DNA of 64,000 nt, from positions 62,001 to 126,000 of the forward strand of contig NZ_VUOS01000022.1 of NCBI RefSeq assembly GCF_009829325.1. Direction: 5' to 3'. The notes below the pieces were generated by a model. It saw nothing but the letters and a program-made list of their open reading frames with translations. It was not told the DNA's origin and made no database searches. Below are positions 52,415 to 63,322 of the stretch, piece after piece. Each line of letters opens with the position of its first letter. Within the stretch, counting starts at the first letter, position 1. The stretch is from Nocardia sp. CY41 (lineage in GTDB: Bacteria; Actinomycetota; Actinomycetes; Mycobacteriales; Mycobacteriaceae). Both the position numbers and the translations under genes were made by a program.

Positions 52415-52852
52415 TCAGGACGCGCCGAGCAGGTTGACGCCCGCGATCATGGCGCGGACCGTCGACTCGGCGCCGTCATCGGCGATCGCCGCCCCCCAGC
52501 CGCGCCTGCCGTTGCATTCGCACTGCACGAAGGTGGCGGTGCCGTCCGCGGTGCGCCGCTGATGGAATTGCAGGATCTCGACGGGGTAACCCTCGTCGTA
52601 CAGAGCCGACGTCATCGCCGCGACGGGGTTGCCCGTGGCGACCACGGTGCGCAGGTGACCGGCGAATTCCAGCGTGGCGGTGAACGCCGCGGTTCCGGCG
52701 CCCGCGGGCGACCATTCGCCGAGGCGGATCGGACCGCCGTGCGCGCAGTAACGGCTGTGGAACTCCGCCGAGGTCAGCCCGGCGGCTTCGGCGCGTAGGC
52801 CCTTGGGAGCGGCGGCGTGGAACATGTCTGTATCAAGAGTCAGGATGGTCAT
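52415..52852 (-). CDS. Stand-alone LeuA regulatory (dimer) domain protein
   Basis: Protein of 145 residues that corresponds only to the C-terminal regulatory domain of 2-isopropylmalate synthase, the part that binds leucine. LGEWSPAGAGTAAFTATLEF, VATGNPVAAMTSALYDEGYP, VEILQFHQRRTADGTATFVQ and WGAAIADDGAESTVRAMIAG fit this fold. The catalytic TIM barrel is absent and the N-terminus is a normal start, so it is not a simple truncation. A role as leucine sensor, or as partner of a full-length LeuA elsewhere, is an inference. The upstream region holds hairpins and a possible small frame. Confidence 0.8.
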   Translation of the reverse strand: MTILTLDTDMFHAAAPKGLRAEAAGLTSAEFHSRYCAHGGPIRLGEWSPAGAGTAAFTATLEFAGHLRTVVATGNPVAAMTSALYDEGYPVEILQFHQRRTADGTATFVQCECNGRRGWGAAIADDGAESTVRAMIAGVNLLGAS

Positions 52853-53278
52853 TGAAAGTAGGTCTTCCCGAAGTATGTCGTGGCTCAGTTGACAGAGGGG
52901 ACCAGCACTAACAAGTGGAAAAGCCCGCAGCGAGGGGGCCGGCCCGGATCAGACCCCGCTACGGCGGGGTACTACGAGAGCGCGGGGACGCGGCGCCACC
53001 ATCGCGGTGAGCGGAAGTAGCTCGGCGCGAACCTCGGGCTCGGAGGCGGTAGCCTGCGCAGCCACGGAGGGCCCGGTGAGCGACGCCGAAAGCAGAGCGC
53101 TGTCGCGGTCTGCGACAAGGAGCGCTGCGCTGCGGCGGTCGGCGGGATTCGGCACGGCATCGAGGATAGGGACATCACGACGCAATAGCAACCACATTCG
53201 ATGCCCGATTTGTCTACTGACGAGTACTGTTCGCGCAGTTCAGGGCGGTGCGGCCGCGCGGAGGCTAGCGTCGGTGAC
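52853..53278. other. Upstream region of LeuA-domain gene
   Basis: No firm gene in 426 bases. A minus-strand frame (52949-53155, GTG start, about 68 codons, no clear ribosome site) ends inside a perfect hairpin, ACCCCGC-TACG-GCGGGGT at 52953-52970. A GGGCTTTT-like stretch follows on the minus strand around 52919-52928. The frame is Ala/Leu/Val-rich. A leader peptide with attenuation is conceivable but weakly supported. Confidence 0.4.
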
Positions 53279-53593
53279 ATGGGTCTCCTCGTGGCCATGA
53301 CCATCCCGGGCCTGGCCGTCCTGCTCATCCTGTTCGCCTTCGCCGAAGTGGCCTGGAACAAGATCACCGGCGCCCGCGCGCTGCCCTGGAACCGCACACG
53401 GTCCGGCCATCCGGTGGCGGCCGCGGGCTTCGAGGAGGTCACAGCAGTTTTCCAGGGCGGCAAACACCACGAGTTCGAGCAGCGGATGACGGCGCTGATG
53501 CACCGAGAGGATCCCTCCGACGGCGCGCCGCCCCGTGACGAGGTGGATCTCACCGCCGGCTCTGCGCGCCTGGTCACGCGCCGTCCTTCGTGA
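53279..53593 (+). CDS. DUF6191-type small membrane protein
   Basis: Protein of 104 residues: one N-terminal membrane helix (MTIPGLAVLLILFAFAEVAW), then a basic cytosolic part with ITGARALPWNRTRSGHPVAA, GFEEVTAVFQGGKHHEFEQR and a charged tail. This matches the DUF6191 group of actinobacteria, of unknown function. No strong ribosome site is visible. It converges on the carbonic anhydrase gene. Confidence 0.75.
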   Translation: MGLLVAMTIPGLAVLLILFAFAEVAWNKITGARALPWNRTRSGHPVAAAGFEEVTAVFQGGKHHEFEQRMTALMHREDPSDGAPPRDEVDLTAGSARLVTRRPS

Positions 53594-53602
53594 AACGCCA
53601 CG

Positions 53603-53644
53603 ACGCAGTGGGATCCAGGCGATTACACCCGGATCCCGCTGCGT
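53603..53644. terminator. Bidirectional terminator (DUF6191/carbonic anhydrase)
   Basis: ACGCAGTGGGATCC pairs with GGATCCCGCTGCGT as a 14-base stem (one G-U) with a 14-base loop between stops at 53593 and 53664. Confidence 0.75.
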
Positions 53645-53663
53645 AGCAGTGCTTCTCGCCTTC

Positions 53664-54158
53664 CTATTGCGGAAGGACCTCGTTGAGCTTGCCGGTGGCC
53701 ACGTCGAAGACGAAACCGCGGATCGAGTCCTTGTGCGGCACGAACGGGCTGGCGACGATCCGCGCGATCGATTGGCGCACATCGGTTTCCAGGTCCGAGA
53801 ACGCCTCCGCCGCCCACTCGGGCTTGATCCCCGTCTCCCGCTGGATGCTCGCCTTGAAGTCGTCGTCGGTGAAGGTGAGCATGCCGCAATCGGTGTGATG
53901 GATCAGGATGATCTCCCTCGTCCCGAGCAGCCGCTGGCTGATGGCCAGCGAGCGGATCTCGTCGGCGGTGACCACGCCGCCCGCGTTGCGGATGACGTGC
54001 GCCTCGCCCTCGGCGAGGCCGAGCGCGCCGTACACGTTGAGCCGCGCGTCCATGCACGCGACCACGGCCACGCCCTTGGCGGGCGGCAGCGGCAGCGGGC
54101 CCTGGAAGGTGCTCGCATAAGCCGCGTTGTTCTGCAAGTACTCATCGGTGACAGTCAT
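53664..54158 (-). CDS. Beta-class carbonic anhydrase
   Basis: Zinc enzyme converting CO2 and bicarbonate, 164 residues, cytosolic. Zinc ligands are visible as Cys35 and Asp37 in ACMDARL and His88/Cys91 in IHHTDCGM, with Arg39 completing the Asp-Arg dyad. IRNAGGVVTADEIRSLAIS is the family signature. ATG at 54158 was chosen because the upstream extension does not match the family. Confidence 0.95.
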   Translation of the reverse strand: MTVTDEYLQNNAAYASTFQGPLPLPPAKGVAVVACMDARLNVYGALGLAEGEAHVIRNAGGVVTADEIRSLAISQRLLGTREIILIHHTDCGMLTFTDDDFKASIQRETGIKPEWAAEAFSDLETDVRQSIARIVASPFVPHKDSIRGFVFDVATGKLNEVLPQ

Positions 54159-54303
54159 GGGCCATCCCTGAGCTCGGTATGCGTGAATCCCTATGTATGA
54201 CCAGCCCCACGGTAGGTCGCCGCGCGGCACGGGTCATCCGTCCCGTTCACCGTGATTCGTTTACTTGCACGCGGCGGCCCGATGATAGCTCTCGGGATGC
54301 CGG

Positions 54304-54333
54304 ATGCCGGGCCCGTGCGGTCGGGCCCGGCAT
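54304..54333 (-). terminator. polA terminator hairpin
   Basis: ATGCCGGGCCC and GGGCCCGGCAT form a perfect 11-base stem with an 8-base loop, 20 bases behind the polA stop. Confidence 0.65.
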
Positions 54334-54353
54334 GTCCTCCTGCGTCGCGCCGG

Positions 54354-57098
54354 TCAGTGCGCGGCGGAATCCCAGCTGTGGCCCACGCCGACCGAGACCT
54401 CCAGCGGCACCGACAAGGCGATCGCCGCGGACATCTGCTCGCGCGCCAGCGCCTCGAGCGCCTCCCGTTCCCCCTCGGCGACCTCGAACAACAGTTCGTC
54501 GTGGATCTGCAACAGCATCCTGGAGCGCAGACCGGCCTCGCGCATCGCGCGATGCACGTTGATCATCGCCACCTTGATGATGTCGGCCGCGGTGCCCTGG
54601 ATCGGGGCGTTGAGCGCCATCCGCTCGGCCGCCTCCCGGCGCTGCCGGTTGCTGGAGTCCAGATCGGGCAGGTAGCGGCGGCGGCCGAACAGCGTCTGGG
54701 TGTAACCCACCTTGCGCGCCTGCTCCACCACCTCGTACAGATAGTCCCGGATGCCGCCGAAACGGGCGAAGTAGACCTCCATCTGTTCCTTCGCCTCGGC
54801 CGTGCTGATCTTCAACTGCGCGGACAGACCGTAGGAACTCAACCCGTAGGCCAAGCCGTAGGACATCGCCTTGATCCGGCGGCGCATCTCCGGGCTGACC
54901 TCGGAGATCGGGATGTCGAACGCCTTCGACGCCACGAAGCTGTGCAGATCCTCGCCCGAGTTGAACGCCTCGATCAGCCCCTCGTCCCCGGACAGATGCG
55001 CCATGATCCGCATCTCGATCTGGCTGTAGTCCGCGGTCATCAGCGACTGGTAGCCGGCGCCGACGACGAAGGTGTCGCGGATCTGCCTGCCGGTGTCGGT
55101 GCGGATCGGGATGTTCTGCAGGTTCGGTTCGGTGGAGGACAACCGGCCGGTGGCCGCGATCGTCTGGTTGAACGTGGTGTGGATGCGGCCGTCCTCGGCG
55201 ACGCACTTGAGCAGGCCGTCGACGGTGACCTTCAGTCGGGTGGCGTCCCGATGCGCGAGCAGATGCTCCAGGAACGCGTGCTGGGTCTTCTCGTACAGCG
55301 ACTCGAGCGCGTCCGCGTCGGTGGTGTAGCCGGTCTTGGTGCGCTTGGTCTTCGGCATGTCCAGTTCGTCGAACAGCACCACCTGCAACTGCTTGGGCGA
55401 GCCCAGATTGATCTGCTTGCCGATCACGTCGTAGGCCGCCTCGGCCGCCTCGGCGACCCGGTCGGCGAACTGGCGCTGCAGCGTCGCCAGCTGGTCGGTG
55501 TCCACCGCGATGCCCGCCTCCTCCAAGGTGGACAGCACGCCGAGCAGCGGCAGCTCCATGTCCGCCAGCAGCGGGGTGGACTCGATCCGGGCCAGTTCTC
55601 CGTCGAGCGCGTCGGCCAGGTCCGCGACCGCACGCGCGCGCAGCATCTGCGCCCGTGCGAGTTCGGCGTCGACCGCGTCCTCGTCGTCGAGCAGCGACAG
55701 CTGCGGGGTCTCACCGACCTCGGCGCGCAGTTCCCGGTGCAGGTAGCGCAGCGACAAGTCATCGAGGTTGAACGTGCGCTGGCCGGGACGGACCAGATAC
55801 GCCGCCAGCGCGGTGTCGCTGGTCAGCCCGCCGAGGGTCCAGCCGCGACCGCGCAGGGCGTGCAGCGCGGCCTTGGCCTCGTGCAGCGCCTTCGGCACCG
55901 CCGGGTCGGCGAGCCAGGCCCCCAGCGCGGCCTCGTCCTCCGGGGTGAGCACCGTGACGTCGATGTAACCGCTCTCGCCGTCGCCCGCCGCGATGGCGAG
56001 CGCGCGCACGTCGCCACCGGCCGGAGAACCCGTGCCGACGATCGAGACACCGTGGCGTACACCGGCTTTCGCGTGCTCGGCCAGCCAGCCCGCGACCGCG
56101 CCGATCTCCAGCGCGCCGCCGCTGATCTCGAAACCGGCCTCCGCCTCCGGCTCCGGCGGAGCCAGCGTCTCGAACAGCCGGTCGCGCAGCACGCGGAACT
56201 CGAGATCGTCGAACAGCTGATGGATCTTCTCGCGATCCCACGGCCCCTGCGCCAGCTGATCGGGGGTGTAGGGCAACGGCACCTCCCGCATCAGCTCGGT
56301 GAGTTGCCGGTTGAGCACCACGCTGCTCAGGTTCGCCCGCAGCGCGTCGCCGACCTTGCCCTTGACCTGGTCGACCTTCTCCACCAGGGTGTTCAGGTCG
56401 CCGTACTCGCGGATCCACTTGGCGGCGGTCTTCTCCCCCACACCCGGGATACCGGGCAGGTTGTCGCTGGGATCGCCGCGCAGCGCCGCGTAGTCGGGGT
56501 ACTGGTTCGGGGTGAGGCCGTATTTGGCCATCACTTCCTCCGGCGTGAACCGGGTGAGGTCGGAGACGCCCTTGCGCGGGTACAACACCGTGACGTTCTC
56601 GTCGACCAACTGGATCGAGTCCCGGTCGCCGGTGACGATGAGCACGCGGAAACCCGCGGCCGTCGCCTGCGTGGTGAGCGTGGCGATGATGTCGTCGGCC
56701 TCGAAGCCGTCGATCGCCATCACCGGGATGCCCAGGGCGCCCAGCACGTCCTTGGTGAGTTCTACCTGGCCGCGGAACTCGTCCGGCGTCGTGGTGCGGT
56801 TGGCCTTGTACTCCGGGTACGCCTCGGCGCGGAAGGTCTGGCGCGAGACGTCGAACGCCGCGGCCACATGCGTCGGCTTCTCGTCGCGCAGCAGGTTGAT
56901 CAGCATCGCGGTGAAGCCGTACACCGCGTTCGTGGTCTGCCCGGTGACCGTCTTGAAATTCTCCGCCGGTAGCGCGAAGAACGCGCGATAGGCGATCGAA
57001 TGCCCGTCCAGCAGCAGCAGCGTCGGCCGGGCTCCCGAGCCGGGATCGCCGGAGCCGGACGCGGGGGCAGGACGGGGAGCGGTCGTGGGTGAACTCAC
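54354..57098 (-). CDS. polA: DNA polymerase I
   Basis: Repair and Okazaki-processing polymerase of about 914 residues. The 5'-3' exonuclease (residues 25-310) has LLLDGHSIAYRAFFAL and GDPSDNLPGIPGVGEKTA. The middle 3'-5' exonuclease-like domain appears to lack the usual catalytic carboxylates, as in mycobacteria. The polymerase domain carries TADYSQIEMRIMAHLSGD (motif A), RRRIKAMSYGLAYG (motif B) and QIHDELLFEV (motif C). I chose GTG at 57098, because TAGACT at 57106-57111 sits seven bases before it and implies a leaderless message. The ATG-like start at 57128 would lie upstream of that promoter. Confidence 0.96.
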   Translation of the reverse strand: MSSPTTAPRPAPASGSGDPGSGARPTLLLLDGHSIAYRAFFALPAENFKTVTGQTTNAVYGFTAMLINLLRDEKPTHVAAAFDVSRQTFRAEAYPEYKANRTTTPDEFRGQVELTKDVLGALGIPVMAIDGFEADDIIATLTTQATAAGFRVLIVTGDRDSIQLVDENVTVLYPRKGVSDLTRFTPEEVMAKYGLTPNQYPDYAALRGDPSDNLPGIPGVGEKTAAKWIREYGDLNTLVEKVDQVKGKVGDALRANLSSVVLNRQLTELMREVPLPYTPDQLAQGPWDREKIHQLFDDLEFRVLRDRLFETLAPPEPEAEAGFEISGGALEIGAVAGWLAEHAKAGVRHGVSIVGTGSPAGGDVRALAIAAGDGESGYIDVTVLTPEDEAALGAWLADPAVPKALHEAKAALHALRGRGWTLGGLTSDTALAAYLVRPGQRTFNLDDLSLRYLHRELRAEVGETPQLSLLDDEDAVDAELARAQMLRARAVADLADALDGELARIESTPLLADMELPLLGVLSTLEEAGIAVDTDQLATLQRQFADRVAEAAEAAYDVIGKQINLGSPKQLQVVLFDELDMPKTKRTKTGYTTDADALESLYEKTQHAFLEHLLAHRDATRLKVTVDGLLKCVAEDGRIHTTFNQTIAATGRLSSTEPNLQNIPIRTDTGRQIRDTFVVGAGYQSLMTADYSQIEMRIMAHLSGDEGLIEAFNSGEDLHSFVASKAFDIPISEVSPEMRRRIKAMSYGLAYGLSSYGLSAQLKISTAEAKEQMEVYFARFGGIRDYLYEVVEQARKVGYTQTLFGRRRYLPDLDSSNRQRREAAERMALNAPIQGTAADIIKVAMINVHRAMREAGLRSRMLLQIHDELLFEVAEGEREALEALAREQMSAAIALSVPLEVSVGVGHSWDSAAH

Positions 57099-57105
57099 GT
57101 CCCAG

Positions 57106-57111
57106 AGTCTA
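57106..57111 (-). promoter_or_regulatory. polA -10 element
   Basis: Minus-strand TAGACT ends seven bases before the GTG at 57098. This is the spacing of a leaderless actinobacterial promoter. The same hexamer is the -10 candidate of helR. Confidence 0.55.
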
Positions 57112-57215
57112 GGGACCGGCACCGACACGGCGATACGCCGACACCCGGCAGCCGCGCGCCGCCGGGTACCAGTGCTCGGGTTCGTGGGGCGCGGATGTCC
57201 GCCGCGCCCTCGGCG

Positions 57216-58892
57216 TCAGAGCGTGGCGACCAGTTCCCGCAACACGGGCAGGCTCACCGACCCGGAACCGAGCACCACGTCGTGGAAGGCCTTGATGTCG
57301 AAGGCCGCGCCGAGCCGCTCGGTGGTCGCGACCCGTTGGCGCATGATCTCCAGCTGACCGATCTTGTAGGCGACCGCCTGGCCCGGCATCGCGATGTAAC
57401 GGTCCACCTCCACGGTGATCTCGGCCAGGCCGACCGGCGCGTTGGCCACCATGAAGTCGATCGCCTGCTGCCTGCTCCATCCCTTCGCGTGCAGGCCGGT
57501 GTCGACCACCAGGCGGCAGGAGCGCCAGGAGTCCCCGGCCAGCATGCCGAGCCGGCCGAGATCGTCCTCGTACAAACCCATCTCGTCGGCCAGCCGCTCG
57601 GTGTAGAGCGCCCATCCCTCGACGAAGGCGGTGTTGGCGAAGGACTGGCGCTGGAAGCGCGGCAAGTGGTCGAGCTCGTTGGCGATGGTCAGCTGCAGAT
57701 GGTGGCCGGGAATCGCCTCGTGATAGGCCACCGACGCGGTCTCGAAGCGGCCGCGGCCGGTGGGATGGTGCTGGTTGACGAAATACGTGCCCGGCCGGGA
57801 ACCGTCGGCGGCGGGCGGGAAGTAATACGCCGCAGGCGAATCGGCGGCCAGGAACTCGGGCACCGGCACGATGTCGCAGGACTCCTTCGGCAGGCGCCCG
57901 AACCAGTTCCCCATCTCGGCGGTGGCCAGGGCCAGCGCCCGGCGGGCGTCGAACATGATCTGCTCGGCGTCGTCGTAGCACAGCGCGGGGTCCTCGCGCA
58001 GCCGGGCGAAGATCTCGCCGAGATCGGCGGTGCCGAACAGGCGCGCGCCCACCGTCGCGTATTCCTCGCGCAGCTTCGCCAGTTCCCCGAGACCCAGGTC
58101 GTGGATCTCGTCGGCGCCGAGCTCGGGCAGCGTCGTGTGATGGCGCAGCAGCCGTCGGTAGATGTCCTCGCCGTCGGCGCCGAGCCAGCACAGACCAGGC
58201 CGGTCGTCGGGACGGGCGGCGGGCAGCAGTTCGTCGTAGAGCGCGTCGCGGTAGACCTGGAACGCGGGCCGGATGACATCCCGCGCCACGTCGGCCAATT
58301 CGGCGCGCCACGCGGCCTCACCGTCCCAGCCCTCCGGCCCGGGGAAGGTGACGAAGGGGTCGGCGGCGATGTCCGAGTCCAAGTAGCCGTCCAACTGGTT
58401 GAGCGAGCGTTCGATGGTGATCCGCGCCGGCGGGCGGCCCGCGGCGAGTCCGGCCCGGAAGCGTTCCACGGCCTGGCCGAGCATGTCGCCGAACTGCCGG
58501 TAGCGACGCACCAGCGCCAGCGCGTGCTGCGGCTGCGGCGCGTTCGTCTGCGGCGCGACCATCAGCACTCCCGCGTGCACGCCGTTCATCTGATCGGAGG
58601 CCAGTTCCACCGGCCGCCATTCCAAGTGCTCCACCGCGCCGCTCAACTCGGTGCGCAACAAGCTGCGGGTGATGCGGTCGGCCGGGCTCAATCGCTCCGC
58701 GTCGAGCGCGTCCACCGCGCGCAGCAGCTCGCGCCAGGTCGACAGCAACCGCTGCTCGGCGTCGACGGACAGATCCTCGATCCGATCGTCGAAGCGGCGG
58801 TCGCCGAGCAAGGTCGCCTCGCTCGGCGCCGCCTCGAGCACCGCGTCCCAGTACCGCTCGGCCAGGCTCATCAGCTCGTCGTGACCATCCAT
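57216..58892 (-). CDS. DUF885 family metallopeptidase-like protein
   Basis: Protein of about 558 residues of the DUF885 family, related to M32/M3-like zinc peptidases. The zinc motif appears as ASVAYHEAIPGHHLQL, with the downstream ligand region FVEGWALYTERLADEMGLY. SEATLLGDRRFDDRIEDLS at the N-terminus and MPGQAVAYKIGQLEIMRQR near the end are also typical. No signal peptide is seen, so it is probably cytosolic. Substrate unknown. ATG at 58892 was chosen, and GTG at 58940 would add 16 residues. Confidence 0.9.
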   Translation of the reverse strand: MDGHDELMSLAERYWDAVLEAAPSEATLLGDRRFDDRIEDLSVDAEQRLLSTWRELLRAVDALDAERLSPADRITRSLLRTELSGAVEHLEWRPVELASDQMNGVHAGVLMVAPQTNAPQPQHALALVRRYRQFGDMLGQAVERFRAGLAAGRPPARITIERSLNQLDGYLDSDIAADPFVTFPGPEGWDGEAAWRAELADVARDVIRPAFQVYRDALYDELLPAARPDDRPGLCWLGADGEDIYRRLLRHHTTLPELGADEIHDLGLGELAKLREEYATVGARLFGTADLGEIFARLREDPALCYDDAEQIMFDARRALALATAEMGNWFGRLPKESCDIVPVPEFLAADSPAAYYFPPAADGSRPGTYFVNQHHPTGRGRFETASVAYHEAIPGHHLQLTIANELDHLPRFQRQSFANTAFVEGWALYTERLADEMGLYEDDLGRLGMLAGDSWRSCRLVVDTGLHAKGWSRQQAIDFMVANAPVGLAEITVEVDRYIAMPGQAVAYKIGQLEIMRQRVATTERLGAAFDIKAFHDVVLGSGSVSLPVLRELVATL

Positions 58893-58959
58893 GGTCACGA
58901 TCATGCCTCGAGCCGGGCCGCGCGGCACCGGAGCAGACACGCCCGCGGACCGAAGCCGC

Positions 58960-60776
58960 CTAACCCACGCCGAGATACGCCGACTTCACCGCGGGATCGG
59001 TGAGCAGTTCCGCGCCGCGACCGGTTTTGGTGACCTCCCCGGTTTCCATGATGTAGGCGCGGTCGCTGCGGGCCAGCGCCTGCTGGGCGTTCTGCTCCAC
59101 CAGCAGCACCGTGGTGCCCTGCCGGTTGATCTCGCCGATGATCCGGAAGATCTGCTGGATCACCATGGGCGCCAACCCCATCGATGGCTCGTCGAGCAGC
59201 AGCAGCCGCGGCCGCGCCATCAGCGCGCGGGCGATGGCGAGCATCTGCTGCTCACCGCCGGACAGCGTGCCGCCGACCTGCTTGCGTCGCTCCAGCAACC
59301 GGGGGAAGAGCTCGAAGACCCACTCCAGCGTCCGCTCGTACTCGGCCTTCTGCTGGAAACCCCGTCCGTAGCAGCCCATGTCGAGGTTCTCCTGCACCGT
59401 CATGCCGGGGAACACGCCCCGGCCCTCCGGCGCCTGGATCAGCCCGTGCGTCACCCGCTCGTGCGCCTTCATCCGGGTGATGTCACGGCCCTCGAACATG
59501 ATCCGGCCGCGGGTCAGCGGCAGCAGTCCGGACATCGCACGCATCGTGGTCGTCTTGCCCGCGCCGTTGGCGCCGAGCAGGGTGACCAGCTCGCCCTCGG
59601 CGACGGTCAGCGAAATCCCGTGCAGCGCCTGGATTCTGCCGTAGTTGACGACCATGTCCTCGACTTCGAGCAGCGGGGCCGCGCCACCGCCTGCGGGCTT
59701 GCGCGCCGCCTCCGTCACCGGCTGGGTGATCGCCGGCTTGCCGGGCGGCACAGCGGCGGATTCCGGCTCCGACGGGGTGACGTCGCGGGTCTCGCCGTCG
59801 CCGGTTGCGCTGCTCGCGGATTCGCTCACCTCGCGGTCCGGCACGCCGAGGTACGCCGCGATCACCGCCGGGTTGTCCCGGATGTCCGCGGGCAACCCGT
59901 CGGCGATCTTGCGGCCGAACTCGAGCACCACGATGCGGTCGGTCACGCCCATGACCAGACGCATGTCGTGCTCGATCAGCAGCACGGTGAAGCCGTCGTC
60001 GCGGATCTTGCGGATCAGGTCCATGAGCGCGGACTTCTCGCTCGGATTGAACCCGGCCGCGGGCTCGTCCAGACACAACAGCTTCGGCTCGGTGGCCAGC
60101 GCGCGGGCGATCTCCAGGCGACGCTGGTCGCCGTAGGACAGATTGCGCGCCTTCTCCACCGCGCGTGGTGCGATGCCGACGAACTCCAGCAGCGCCATGC
60201 CGCGCTCGATGGCGTCGCGTTCCTCGCGCCGATGCCGCGGCGTCCGGAACACCGCGCCCGGCACCGAGGTCTTGTGCCGTGCGTCCGTGCCGACCACGAC
60301 GTTCTCCAGCGCGGTCATCTCGCCGAAGAGCCGTACGTTCTGGAACGTGCGCGCGATGCCCAGGCGGGTGATCGCGTTGCGCTTGGTCTTGGTCAGCGGC
60401 TTGCCGTCGAAGGACACCAGGCCTGCGGCGGGCTGGTAGACGCCGGTGATCGCGTTGAAGCAGGTGGTCTTGCCCGCGCCGTTGGGTCCGATGAGGCCGA
60501 GGATCTCGCCGCGGCGGATCTCGAAACTCACCTGGTCCAGGGCGGTGAGACCGCCGAACCGCACGGTGAGGCCCTCGGTGCGCAACAGCGGCTCGCCCAC
60601 CGCGGTCTCGATATCGCGGCGCGGAGCGACGACTTCCGCGACGGTCTCGGCGTCGGCGAGGTCCGGGATCACCTGGGTGACGTCGACCGTGCCCGCGGAC
60701 TCGACCTGCGGTTCGGCCGCGTAGCCCGCGGCCATGTCCTCGTTGTCGAACAGCGCGTCACCCGCGCCCGGCCCGG

Positions 60777-60780
<4 letters not shown>
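58960..60780 (-). CDS. Branched-chain amino-acid ABC ATPases, LivG-LivF fusion
   Basis: A single protein of 606 residues holding both ATPases normally made separately as LivG and LivF. The N-terminal half has Walker A GPNGAGKTT, TRLGIARTFQNVRLFGEMTA, signature LSYGDQRRLEIARAL and EHDMRLVMGVTDRI. A Ser/Pro/Glu-rich linker (about residues 325-370) follows. The C-terminal half has GANGAGKTTTMRAMSG, LIQAPEGRGVFPGMTVQENL, LSGGEQQMLAIARALMARP and LLVEQNAQQAL. An Asp/Glu-rich N-terminal extension of about 65 residues is unusual. It overlaps livM by four bases, so translation is coupled. Confidence 0.95.
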
Positions 60781-62191
<1,411 letters not shown>

Positions 62192-62195
<4 letters not shown>

Positions 62196-63229
62196 GCCCG
62201 CGCCCTTCCGAGACTCTCGCCGAGGATGCCGGTCGGACGCACCATCAGCACCAGGACCAGCACCACGAACGCGACCACGTCACGCCACTCGGTGCCGAAC
62301 AGGATCTGGCCGTACTGCTCCACCACGCCCAGCACCAGTCCGCCCAGCAGTGCGCCGCGCAGGTTGCCGATGCCACCGAGCACCGCGGCGCTGAACGCCT
62401 TGATACCGAGGATGAAGCCGCCGGAGTAGATGATCCCGTTCGGGATCTTCAGCGTGTACAGCATCGCCGCCGCGCCCGCGAGCACACCGCCGATGAGGAA
62501 GGTCAGCATGATGACCCGCTCCCGCGAGACGCCCATCAGCGTCGCGGTGTCGGGATCCTGCGCCACGGCGCGGATGCCGCGCCCGAACTTCGTCCGGTTG
62601 ATCAGCAGTTCGGTGACGATCGCCAGCACCACCGCCGCGATCACGATGAGCAGCATGATGTTGGTGACGTCCGCGCCGCCGAAACTGAACTGCACGGTGG
62701 GCTCGACGAGCCGGATGGCCTGCTGGGCGTTGGTGCCGCCGAGGTCGGGGCGGATCTTCGGCAGCACGAAGTGCACCAGTTCCTGGAGCACGAACGACAT
62801 GCCGATCGCGGTGATCAGGAAGGCCAGCGGTTTGGCGCCCCGCTTGCGCAGCGGTCGATAGGCCACCCGCTCCAAGCCGACGGCCGCGCCGCCGGATACC
62901 GCCATGCCCACGACCATCGCCAACCCCAGATAGACGACGGTGAGCACCACGCCCTGGGTGTAGACATCGGGACTGGCGACGAATCCGAAGATCATCAGGC
63001 CGATCAATTGCCCGAACAACCCGAGCATGAAAATTTCCGAATGGGCGAAATTGATCAGCCGCAATACGCCGTACACCAAGGTGTAGCCCACGGCGACCAA
63101 GGCATAGATGGCGCCGTAGGTCACGCCGTCCACGGTCAGTCGCCAGAAACTATCGATCAGCCCCTCGTAGTTGAAGTCGATCGAACCGGCCGCGAGTTGT
63201 ATGCCACCGGCCAATGCCGTTTGTTTCAT
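62192..63229 (-). CDS. livH: Branched-chain amino-acid ABC permease LivH
   Basis: Inner-membrane permease of 345 residues. VTYGAIYALVAVGYTLVYGV, LRLINFAHSEIFMLGLFGQL, FGRGIRAVAQDPDTATLMGV and VLGGIGNLRGALLGGLVLGV are hallmark strings. It forms the channel with LivM. A strong hairpin lies between it and the binding-protein gene, so it is probably expressed less than that gene. Confidence 0.95.
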
Positions 63230-63264
63230 TTATTTCCGCCCTCATCCATTCGCCCACCGAACAA

Positions 63265-63304
63265 CGGCACGTACGGGGATTCGGATGAACCCCCGTACGT
63301 GCCG
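63265..63304 (-). terminator. Intercistronic attenuator between livK and livH
   Basis: CGGCACGTACGGGG and CCCCGTACGTGCCG form a perfect 14-base stem with a 12-base loop, 18 bases after the binding-protein stop. TTGTT follows on the minus strand. It probably ends part of the transcripts or protects the upstream mRNA. Confidence 0.7.
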
Positions 63305-63322
63305 TGCGCCCGGAATCCGGGA

